A stretch of 14,865 nt of DNA from Desulfuromonas sp. SDB (GTDB lineage: Bacteria; SDB-A), in contig LKUE01000296.1 in NCBI GenBank assembly GCA_001412365.1, positions 1-14,865 of the forward strand, written 5' to 3'. The notes under the pieces are model-generated. The model searched no databases. It worked only from the letters and a program-made list of their open reading frames with translations, and was not told where the DNA came from. Shown here in pieces: positions 1 through 6,700 of this stretch (the first letter of the stretch is position 1; each line of letters begins with the position of its first letter). A program made the position numbers and the translations under genes.

Positions 1-1
1 G

Positions 2-253
2 AAGAAAGAAGAAGGGGGTAGACATAAGCCCTTTGTCAAGGGATACCGTCCCCAGTATTATTTCCGGACCACTGATGTGACCGGAGAGATTGCCTCGCTG
101 CCGGAAGGAGTGGAGGTAGTGATGCCGGGAGATAATGTAAACATGGAAGTGAGTTTGATTACCACTGTGGCTATGGAGAAAGGTTTACGGTTTGCCATCC
201 GGGAGGGCGGAAGAACTGTAGGCGCTGGTGTGGTCACTGAAATTATTGAATAA
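2..253 (+). CDS. tuf: Elongation factor Tu, C-terminal fragment (5' end outside window)
   Basis: These are the last 83 codons of EF-Tu, the GTPase that delivers aminoacyl-tRNA to the ribosomal A site. The frame reads directly into the conserved domain 3 block KEEGGRH, then [15 protein letters not shown], then [20 protein letters not shown] and a stop. These match the end of domain 3, which contacts tRNA and EF-Ts, and no internal lesion is seen. Only the 3' end is present, so start, promoter and G domain cannot be assessed. It lies 9 bp upstream of rpmG, so it is probably cotranscribed with rpmG-tRNA-secE-nusG, a common bacterial arrangement. Whether a second tuf follows fusA outside the window is unknown. 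Identification is near certain. Confidence 0.97.
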   Translation, partial: KKEEGGRHKPFVKGYRPQYYFRTTDVTGEIASLPEGVEVVMPGDNVNMEVSLITTVAMEKGLRFAIREGGRTVGAGVVTEIIE

Positions 254-262
254 GAGGAAATT

Positions 263-415
263 ATGCCCCGAGATATTATAGTATTGGCATGTTCTGACTG
301 CAAAAGGAGAAACTACACTACCTGGAAAAATAAGCGAAAACACCCCAGCAGAGTAGAATACAAGAAATACTGCCGGTTTTGCAATAAACATACAATACAC
401 AAAGAAACCAAATAA
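263..415 (+). CDS. rpmG: 50S ribosomal protein L33 (zinc-binding form)
   Basis: This is a 50-residue small basic protein of the large ribosomal subunit, located near the E site. It starts with [20 protein letters not shown] and ends with [18 protein letters not shown]. Two CxxC pairs (Cys10/Cys13 and Cys37/Cys40) form a zinc ribbon, so this is the zinc-containing ('C+') L33 type rather than the cysteine-free paralogue that many bacteria use under zinc limitation. A purine-rich GAGGAAA (254-260) just upstream is the likely ribosome binding site for the ATG. The gene lies between tuf and tRNA-Trp with only a few bases on each side. Length is normal for the family. Confidence 0.96.
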   Translation: MPRDIIVLACSDCKRRNYTTWKNKRKHPSRVEYKKYCRFCNKHTIHKETK

Positions 416-420
416 TAAAT

Positions 421-497
421 AGGCCTGTAGCTCTAATTGGCAGAGCATCGGACTCCAAATCCGAGGGTTGTAGGTTCGAATCCTACCAGGCCTGCCA
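421..497 (+). tRNA. trnW: tRNA-Trp (anticodon CCA), 3' CCA encoded
   Basis: A full cloverleaf can be drawn by eye. The acceptor stem is AGGCCTG (421-427) with CAGGCCT (487-493), discriminator G494 and an encoded CCA (495-497). The D stem is GCTC/GAGC (430-433/443-446) with GG at 439-440. The anticodon stem is TCGGA/TCCGA (448-452/460-464) around loop CTCCAAA, giving anticodon CCA at 455-457. The T stem is GTAGG/CCTAC (470-474/482-486) with loop TTCGAAT. A1-U72 and G73 are the usual bacterial tRNA-Trp identity elements. It reads UGG, consistent with TGA being a stop here. It sits 5 bp after rpmG and 25 bp before secE, so it must be cut out of a protein-coding transcript. Confidence 0.98.
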
Positions 498-522
498 GCA
501 TTTTAGGCTAAGGAAGGTTTGG

Positions 523-723
523 ATGAAGGTATTAGGATTTATAAGTAAGATACAAAAATTTTTAATTGAATCTAAGCAAGAACTGTTCAGAGTTTCTTGG
601 CCCAAAAAAAATGAACTTTGGGATTCAACCTTAGTGGTAATTTTTGTATCCATAATTCTAGCAATTTTTATTGGAGTTTTTGACCGAATTTTTACATTTA
701 TCATCAGTTTAATTTTAGGTTGA
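523..723 (+). CDS. secE: Preprotein translocase subunit SecE
   Basis: This is a 66-residue inner-membrane subunit that clamps SecY in the SecYEG protein-export channel. It is the short, single-span form found in most bacteria, unlike the three-span E. coli protein. Residues about 1-33 form the amphipathic cytoplasmic helix, including the family signature ELFRVSWPKKNEL (SecE consensus E-[LF]-x-[KR]-V-x-W-P). Residues about 36-65 are one hydrophobic transmembrane segment rich in Ile, Val and Phe. The ATG is set by AGGAAGG (511-517), 5 nt upstream. It follows tRNA-Trp and is 4 bp from nusG, the canonical secE-nusG pair, implying shared transcription and possibly translational coupling. Confidence 0.96.
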   Translation: MKVLGFISKIQKFLIESKQELFRVSWPKKNELWDSTLVVIFVSIILAIFIGVFDRIFTFIISLILG

Positions 724-727
724 TATT

Positions 728-1486
728 ATGGAGCAGGAACATCAGCATCAGGAAGATGAACATCAGCAGTCGGAACAGATAGTTTCTGATAAACCGCAGC
801 AGGAAACGGAATCACCCTCTCCTCACGGTGAACAGGAAAACACCGAAGTAGAAGATCAGCAAGGCAACCAGGAAGCAAATGCTGATAAATCGTCTGATCC
901 GGATAATGATGATCAGGAATTAACCGGAAAATTTACTCATTCTGATGAAACTACCAAATGGTATGCACTCCATATCTACTCAGGTTCGGAGAAAAAAGTT
1001 CAGAAGATGATCCAGGAGATGAAAAAGAGTTCAACCTGGGGTAAATTTGTAAACGAGATTTATGCTCCAATTAAAAGAAGTTCCAGAGTGGTGAGAAGCA
1101 GCAAGTCGGCAAAAAGAGTGCTTAAGCCCAAGAATTTGTATCCTGGTTATATATTCATAAAGATTGAGGAGAGCCAGGAAGCATTTAGGGCAATTTCAAA
1201 TCTTCCCAATGTAATTGGATTTTTGGGAGGAGATAATCCTATACCTTTAACTCAACAGGAAGAAGAAAATCTAAAGTCGCTGATGGAAGAAGGAGATAAA
1301 ATTGTAAAACTAACCACACCTTTTGTGGTCAGTGAGAGTGTGAAAATTATTAACGGTCCGTTTGCAGACTTCATCGGAACAGTTGAAAATGTAAATGAAG
1401 AAAAACAAAGATTAAGAGTAATTGTTACTATATTCGGTCGAGCCACACCAGTTGAAGTTGACTTCGTTGATGCTCAACCAGTGTAA
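728..1486 (+). CDS. nusG: Transcription elongation factor NusG with acidic N-terminal extension
   Basis: NusG binds the clamp of elongating RNA polymerase, suppresses pausing and can link to S10 on the ribosome or to Rho. At 252 residues it is well above the usual 175-200. The NGN domain starts at about residue 77 ([16 protein letters not shown]) and includes [10 protein letters not shown] and [10 protein letters not shown]. The KOW domain covers about 199-250 ([19 protein letters not shown]). Residues 1-76 are an extra tail with 14 Glu, 9 Asp, 13 Gln and 5 His but only 3 Lys and almost no hydrophobic residues, so probably disordered. No in-frame ATG exists between 728 and Met94, which lies inside the NGN domain, so an internal methionine start would break the fold. 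The ribosome site is weak (AGGT at 717-720). The tail's function is unknown. Confidence 0.95.
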   Translation: MEQEHQHQEDEHQQSEQIVSDKPQQETESPSPHGEQENTEVEDQQGNQEANADKSSDPDNDDQELTGKFTHSDETTKWYALHIYSGSEKKVQKMIQEMKKSSTWGKFVNEIYAPIKRSSRVVRSSKSAKRVLKPKNLYPGYIFIKIEESQEAFRAISNLPNVIGFLGGDNPIPLTQQEEENLKSLMEEGDKIVKLTTPFVVSESVKIINGPFADFIGTVENVNEEKQRLRVIVTIFGRATPVEVDFVDAQPV

Positions 1487-1500
1487 AAAAGGGGATTAAT

Positions 1501-1938
1501 ATGGCTAAATCAAAAAAACAAATAAATTCAATTATCAAATTGCAGATACCTGCTGGTCAGGCTACTCCTGCCCCTCCCCTGGGACCTGCCCTGGGTCAAG
1601 CGGGAGTGAATATTCCTGAGTTTATAAAATCATTTAACGCGAAAACCGGTGGCGGGGAACCTCTGCCCATACCAACCATCATTACCATCTATAAGGACAG
1701 AAGTTTTTCATTTACGGTTAGAAAACCACCAGTTGCAGTTTTATTGAAGAAAAGTGCAAAAATCGCCAAAGGCTCCGGTGAGCCCAACAAAAATAAGGTT
1801 GCCACCATTAAGGTTGCTGATCTTGAAAAAATCGCCGAGACCAAAATGGAAGATATGACTGCAGGATCAAAACAAGCAGCAATAAGCATGATAAAAGGAA
1901 CTGCCAGAAGCATGGGCATAGTTGTGGAAGAGGTTTAA
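1501..1938 (+). CDS. rplK: 50S ribosomal protein L11
   Basis: This 145-residue protein is part of the GTPase-associated centre and binds 23S rRNA helices 43/44 at the base of the L7/L12 stalk. The N-terminal domain carries the proline-rich [20 protein letters not shown] (residues 19-38), the region to which thiostrepton-type antibiotics bind, followed by FIKSFNAKT. The C-terminal rRNA-binding domain covers about 75-145 and contains [18 protein letters not shown] and the closing GTARSMGI. Length is typical (about 141-145). The ATG follows a GGGGA (1491-1495) ribosome site. It begins the usual rplK-rplA-rplJ-rplL block and ends 1 nt before the rplA ATG. In E. coli this pair is repressed by L1 binding to the rplK leader; no convincing L1 site was recognised here. 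Confidence 0.98.
   Translation: MAKSKKQINSIIKLQIPAGQATPAPPLGPALGQAGVNIPEFIKSFNAKTGGGEPLPIPTIITIYKDRSFSFTVRKPPVAVLLKKSAKIAKGSGEPNKNKVATIKVADLEKIAETKMEDMTAGSKQAAISMIKGTARSMGIVVEEV
1926..1933 (+). promoter_or_regulatory. Ribosome binding site fixing the rplA start
   Basis: GGAAGAGG lies inside the last codons of rplK, 6 nt before the ATG at 1940. It favours that ATG over the in-frame upstream TTG at 1922, which would add six residues (MWKRFN) with no family counterpart and no ribosome site of its own. Confidence 0.75.
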
Positions 1939-1939
1939 T

Positions 1940-2647
1940 ATGAAAAAAAGCAGAAGATATCAGGATTTAACTAAAAAGCTGGAGAAACAGCAAAATTACA
2001 GCTTAAAAGAAGCTTTGGAAAAAATTACTCAGCTGGCTAATGCAAAATTTGATGAGACCATTGAAATTTCTATGAAACTGGGAATTGATCCCCGAAAATC
2101 CGATCAAATGGTCAGAGGTTCGGTAATTCTTCCTCACGGAACCGGTAAGGATGTCAAAGTACTGGTTTTTGTTCAGGATGATGACACTGCTGAACAGGCT
2201 AAGAAAGCCGGAGCTGATTATGTGGGGGGAGATGAATTAGTGGAGAAAATTTCTAAAGAAGGCTGGGTTGATTTCGACGCAGTAGTGTCTGTCCCTCAGA
2301 TGATGAGTAAGGTGGGAAAACTTGGTAAAATTCTGGGGCCTAGAGGATTGATGCCAAATCCTAAACTGGGTACAGTAACTCCTGATGTTAAAGGAGTAGT
2401 GGAGGAAATTAAAAAAGGAAGGGTGGAGTTCAAGGCAGATAAAACTGCAAATCTGCATGTGCCGGTGGGCAAGGCATCGTTTAATAGTGAAAAAATTTAC
2501 GATAATATAATTGAATTTTTCCGTGAAGTAATTAGAATAAGGCCTGCTTCAGTGAAAGGCGCTTATGTGAGATCAGTACATCTGAGTTCAACCATGAGTC
2601 CCGGAATTAAAATTGATGTAACTGATCTTCAGCAGGCTATCCAGTAA
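1940..2647 (+). CDS. rplA: 50S ribosomal protein L1
   Basis: L1 forms the mobile stalk at the E site and helps release deacylated tRNA; in many bacteria it also represses its own operon. With the ATG at 1940 the product is 235 residues, normal for bacterial L1. Domain I is made from about residues 1-67 and 160-235, with the inserted domain II between them. The signature GKLGKILGPRGLMPNPKLGT is at 127-146 and the conserved KTANLHVPVGK at 168-178. An in-frame TTG at 1922 gives a longer frame but is not favoured. The gap to rplK is 1 nt, so translation is probably coupled. The following rplJ starts 22 bp after the stop, leaving no separate leader. Confidence 0.97.
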   Translation: MKKSRRYQDLTKKLEKQQNYSLKEALEKITQLANAKFDETIEISMKLGIDPRKSDQMVRGSVILPHGTGKDVKVLVFVQDDDTAEQAKKAGADYVGGDELVEKISKEGWVDFDAVVSVPQMMSKVGKLGKILGPRGLMPNPKLGTVTPDVKGVVEEIKKGRVEFKADKTANLHVPVGKASFNSEKIYDNIIEFFREVIRIRPASVKGAYVRSVHLSSTMSPGIKIDVTDLQQAIQ

Positions 2648-2659
2648 GACAGGAAAGAT

Positions 2660-2664
2660 GGGAG
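2660..2664 (+). promoter_or_regulatory. Ribosome binding site favouring the second rplJ ATG
   Basis: GGGAG lies 5 nt before the ATG at 2670. The upstream in-frame ATG at 2658 overlaps this site and has only AGGA (2651-2654) 3 nt before it, too close for efficient initiation. The choice changes the product by four residues. Confidence 0.6.
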
Positions 2665-2669
2665 TTTAT

Positions 2670-3185
2670 ATGGCTAAGCAGAAAAGTATAGAAACCGTTG
2701 AATTGCTCAAGGAGAAATTTACTTCTGCCAAAGCAGTTTATCTCAGTGATTTCAAAGGAATGACTGTAGAACAAATGACTGAATTCCGGAAAAAAATGAG
2801 AGAAGCTGGGATGGAATACAGAGTGATTAAGAATACCTTGGCTAAAATTGCCCTTAAAGAAACAGATAATGAAGATATCTCTGAATACTTTCAGGGACCG
2901 GTAGCAGTGGCATTCAGCTATGCTGATCCGGTAATCCCCGCCAAGGTGATCAAGGAAAGTTTTGATGATATCGGTCTTCCCATTATTAAGGGAGGTCTTC
3001 TTGAGGGTAAAAAAATTGATGCACAACAAGCTGAAAATATTGCCAAACTTCCTTCCAAGGAAGTACTACTTGGTCAGGTAGTGGGAACTATGTCTGCTCC
3101 TCTCACCGGATTCATGGGCATGGGTAAAAATCTGATCAGCAGTTTTATCAGGGCAGTATCAGCAATTCAGGAACAAAAACAATAA
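2670..3185 (+). CDS. rplJ: 50S ribosomal protein L10 (stalk base)
   Basis: L10 anchors L7/L12 dimers to the ribosome and binds 23S rRNA next to L11. The preferred start gives 171 residues beginning MAKQKSIETVELLKEKF; starting at 2658 would add MGVY. The N-terminal globular domain (about 1-135) has the typical LSDFKGMTVEQMTEFRKKMR and RVIKNTLAKIAL. The C-terminal helix (about 139-171), ending SSFIRAVSAIQEQKQ, is the L7/L12 docking helix; its length is in the ordinary range and I do not assign a dimer number. It is followed 31 bp later by rplL, the invariant partner. In E. coli L10-L12 represses through a long rplJ leader; here only 22 bp separate rplA and rplJ, so any such site would lie within rplA. 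Confidence 0.97.
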   Translation: MAKQKSIETVELLKEKFTSAKAVYLSDFKGMTVEQMTEFRKKMREAGMEYRVIKNTLAKIALKETDNEDISEYFQGPVAVAFSYADPVIPAKVIKESFDDIGLPIIKGGLLEGKKIDAQQAENIAKLPSKEVLLGQVVGTMSAPLTGFMGMGKNLISSFIRAVSAIQEQKQ

Positions 3186-3204
3186 TTTATTTTTGTTAAT
3201 AATT

Positions 3205-3213
3205 AGGAGGTGA
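3205..3213 (+). promoter_or_regulatory. Very strong ribosome binding site of rplL
   Basis: AGGAGGTGA, fully complementary to the 3' end of 16S rRNA, lies 3 nt before the rplL ATG counted from its end and 6 nt counted from the AGGAGG core. It is the longest canonical Shine-Dalgarno match in the window. This fits L7/L12 being the only ribosomal protein present in several copies per ribosome. Confidence 0.85.
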
Positions 3214-3216
3214 CAT

Positions 3217-3597
3217 ATGTCAGAGGCCACACAAAAGGTCATAGATTTAGTGAAAAACTTGACCGTAATGGAATTAGCTGAGTTGGTCAAGGAAATGGAA
3301 GACGTGTTTGGTGTATCCGCTTCTGCACCAGTAATGCAGGTTGCCGGGCAAGCTGTAGCCGGTGGTGCAGAAGAAAAAGAAGAAAAAACTGAATTTGATG
3401 TTATGTTGAGTTCTTATGGAGACAAGAAAATTCAAGTGATCAAGGAAGTACGTTCACTTACCGGACTGGGGTTAAAAGAAGCTAAGGAATTAGTTGAATC
3501 AGCCCCTGCTAAAATTAAAGAAGGATTACCTAAAGCGGAAGCTGAAGAAATTCAGAAAAAATTGGAAGCAACTGGCGCCACTGTAGAACTTAAATAA
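3217..3597 (+). CDS. rplL: 50S ribosomal protein L7/L12
   Basis: This is the multicopy acidic stalk protein that recruits EF-Tu, EF-G, IF2 and RF3 and stimulates GTP hydrolysis. The 126-residue product has an N-terminal dimerisation and L10-binding domain (about 1-33, with [19 protein letters not shown]), an Ala/Gly/Val-rich flexible hinge (about 34-56) and the C-terminal domain (about 58-126). The GTPase-contact helices lie in [20 protein letters not shown] (70-89), followed by [15 protein letters not shown]. Length is typical (about 120-130). It closes the ribosomal-protein block; a 143-bp spacer with a large hairpin separates it from the preferred rpoB start, a point where stalk and polymerase expression could be set at different levels. 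Confidence 0.98.
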   Translation: MSEATQKVIDLVKNLTVMELAELVKEMEDVFGVSASAPVMQVAGQAVAGGAEEKEEKTEFDVMLSSYGDKKIQVIKEVRSLTGLGLKEAKELVESAPAKIKEGLPKAEAEEIQKKLEATGATVELK

Positions 3598-3659
3598 TTA
3601 AGGGGTGAATTATAGAAATTTAAACAGTGTTGCTTTTGACCGAATTCCATTATAGACAA

Positions 3660-3697
3660 GGCATTATATTTTGAGCATTCTCTCAAAATGTAATGCC
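3660..3697 (+). promoter_or_regulatory. Large hairpin in the rplL-rpoB spacer
   Basis: The arms are 3660-3675 and 3682-3697: 16 base pairs with a single T-G mismatch (a G-U wobble in RNA) and a 6-nt loop (CATTCT). No T-run follows the right arm (TAAGAATCG), so it is not a canonical intrinsic terminator. It sits where E. coli has an attenuator and an RNase III processing site that lower rpoBC expression relative to rplJL. A processing or pausing role is therefore a reasonable inference, not proven. The right arm contains the in-frame ATG at 3693, which argues against that codon being the rpoB start. Confidence 0.8.
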
Positions 3698-3727
3698 TAA
3701 GAATCGTTATTATATCCACCATCCCAT

Positions 3728-3733
3728 GGGAGG
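3728..3733 (+). promoter_or_regulatory. Ribosome binding site indicating a TTG start for rpoB
   Basis: GGGAGG lies 7 nt before TTG at 3741. The in-frame ATG at 3693 has no purine-rich site before it and lies in a hairpin arm. The in-frame ATG at 3726 overlaps the GGGAGG. This makes the TTG the best-supported initiation codon. Confidence 0.75.
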
Positions 3734-3740
3734 TTATAAA

Positions 3741-6700
3741 TTGGCAAAAAATAAAAGAGTAAGCTATCAAAAATTGCATACTACTTTGCCAGTTCCAAAT
3801 TTGCTGGAAATGCAGAAAAACTCCTTTAAGGCGTTCATTCAAGAAGGGGTTAGCATTAATAAAAGGAAAAGTGCCGGTTTGCAGATGATTTTTGAAAACA
3901 CCTTCCCCATTGAAGATCCTCAGCAGAAATGCGAGTTAAGATTTATAAAATATGAATTGGGAAATTCCAAGTACACTCCGGAAGAAGCCATAGATAAAGG
4001 TACTACCTATGCCGCTCCTTTGAAATTACATCTTCAGCTGGTGATTAAAGATGAACAAACAGATAGTTTCAAAGAAATACGTGAACAGGAAGTGTTTTTA
4101 TGTGATCTGCCTTTAATGACAGAAAAAGGAAATTTTGTAATTAATGGAATTGAACGGGCAATCGTCGCTCAACTGCACAGAAGCCCGGGGGTATTTTTCA
4201 GCTCGGAGTATCATCACGCTGGTAAACTATTGGTGGGAGCCCAGATTATTCCCCATAAAGGGTCATGGCTTAATTTGTCCTTGGATCATAATGATATATT
4301 AACTATAAGCCTGGACCGCCGAAGAAGGTTCCCTATTACCATTTGGCTTCAAGCTATAGGATTGGGAGATAAAGCGGAGATATTTGACCGGTTTTTTGGA
4401 ACTCAGGAAGTAAAAGTTCCCCGTCCCGGCACTAAATCACTGGAAAACATGATAGGTAGAATTATCGGAGAAGATATTGCCGATCCGGTAACTGGAGAGA
4501 TAGTGCTTATGGCAGGCAGTGAAGTTACAGTTAATGTTATTGAAATGCTGAACACTTTTGATAAAAAAACTTTAATCTTGGTTAACCACCACAGCCCCAG
4601 TGCCTTGGATGTAATCAGGAAAACTTTTGCAAAAGTTAAAAAGACATTAACTCAGAAAGAAGCTGCAGTTTACGTATATAAATTCCACCGGGGCACTGAT
4701 CCGGTAACACCTGAATCTGCTATTGATTACATTGAAAATATTTTCTTCTCAGCTAAAAGGTATTTTATCAGCCCAGTGGGCAGAAAGATGATGAAGGATA
4801 AACTGGGAAAAACTCCTGATGAAGATGCACTGACTTTAGTTCCGGAAGATTTTATCTATATTATCAATTACCTGTTTGATTTTCTGGAAAGAAGGCAGGA
4901 AGCAGAAGTGGATGATATTGATCATCTGGGTAACCGTCAGATAAGAAGAGTGGGAGAGTTATTAAGTGACCATTTTAATACTGCTTTGATGAGGGTGGTC
5001 AAGGGAGTAAGAGATAAAATGCTCCAGGAATCGGATTACAGTAAATTATCTCCCCAGGTATTGATCAATTCACGTTTTGTAACCAGCACCTTGATGGCTT
5101 TTTTCTCATCCAGTCAGTTGTCTCAGTTTATGGAGCAAACTAATCCCTTAACTGAATTGACCCATAAGAGAAGGTTAAGTGCTTTAGGACCTGATGGGCT
5201 GACTCGAGACACTGCCGGTTTTGAGGTTAGAGACGTTCATCATTCTCATTATGGAAGGATTTGTCCTATTGAAACACCGGAAGGACCGAATATCGGGTTA
5301 ATTACCTCTTTATCCATATATGCCCGGATAAATGATTACGGTTTTATTGAAACCCCTTACCGTAAAGTGGAAAAAGGAATGGTTACTGATAAAATTGAAT
5401 ATCTTTCACCTCATGAGGAGGATAAATATATAATTGCCCAGGCTAATGAACCGGTTAATGAGCATAACCACTTTACTAACCGGGAAATTTTAGCCAGGCA
5501 TAAAGATGACTATCCCGTAGTGACCCCTTCTCAAATTGATTACATGGATGCCACTCCCATACAAATTCTCAGCGCCTCTGCTTCCCTTATCCCCTTCATG
5601 GAACATGATGAAGCTAACCGGGCATTGATGGGATCTAACATGCAGAGGCAGGCAGTGTCTCTGGTTAGAACAGAAGCCCCACTGGTGGGTACAGGTATGG
5701 AAGAAATCATCGCCAGGGATTCAGGTACGGTGGTTTTAGCGAAACGTTCAGGAGAAGTCCTTTACGTAGATGCTACTGAAATAAGGATAAAACCAAATAA
5801 AGCTACATCGGTGGTGTTCGGAGAAGAGGATATTGATGTTTACCAATTAAAGAAATTCAGCATGACCAATCAAAATACCTGTATAAATCAAATTCCCATT
5901 GTGCAGGTAGGAGATAAAATCAGGGAAAACCAGGTAATTGCCGACGGAGCAGCAACGGATAAAGGAGAGTTAGCGTTAGGGAAAAATATTCTGGTATCGT
6001 TTATGCCATGGCGCGGCTATAACTTTGAAGATGCCATCGTAGTCAGCGAGAGGCTGTTGAAAGAAGATGCGTTTACATCAATTCATATAAAGAGCTTCAC
6101 CATTGAAGTTAGGGAAACAAAACTTGGACCGGAGGAATTAACCCGGGAAATACCCAATGTCAGTGAGGATTCCACTAAAAACTTGGATGATGAGGGCATC
6201 ATTCGAATTGGAGCTGAAGTTCATCAAGATGATATTTTAGTGGGCAAGGTTACTCCCAAGGGAGAAACCGAGTTAACCCCCCAGGAGAAATTACTGAAGG
6301 CAATTTTCGGAGAGAAAGCAGCAGATGTCAGAGATACTTCGTTGAAAGTCCCCCCGGGGGTACAAGGGGTAGTTATTGATGTAAAAGTGCTCAGCAGAAC
6401 TACTAACAGCAAATCTGAAAAAATGCAGGTTCAAAAGAAGATTAAAAAGGTGGAAGATAAATACCTGCAGGAAATAGCTAGAATTGAAAAAATCAGACAA
6501 CAGAAAATACAGGATTTAATTAAGGACCAAATTCTTCAGGAAAAATTATTTGCCCGAACTGGTGAATTATTACTGGATAAAGGCAAGAAGTTTACCTCAT
6601 CAGTTTTATCCAATATTGATTGGAATGAAGTAGTGTTGCCGGATAATCCGGTAGGAAATAATTCCGATTTACTGAAAGACATTATTACTGAATCATCTCA

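Noticed and set aside
1451-1478. Short inverted repeats at the end of nusG (GAAGT/ACTTC and GTTGA/TCAAC with GATG) as a possible L1 repressor site ahead of rplK
   Set aside because: The stems are 5 bp, lie in coding sequence, and the asymmetric-loop arrangement of known L1 sites could not be fitted convincingly by eye.
3630-3670. Possible rpoB promoter in the rplL-rpoB spacer (TTGCTT or TTGACC with TATAGA or TATATT)
   Set aside because: The spacers are about 8, 15 or 23 bp and none combines a good pair of hexamers with 16-18 bp spacing.
3693-3740. ATG 3693 or ATG 3726 as the rpoB start
   Set aside because: Neither has a usable ribosome site; the first is in a hairpin arm and the second overlaps the GGGAGG that serves TTG 3741.
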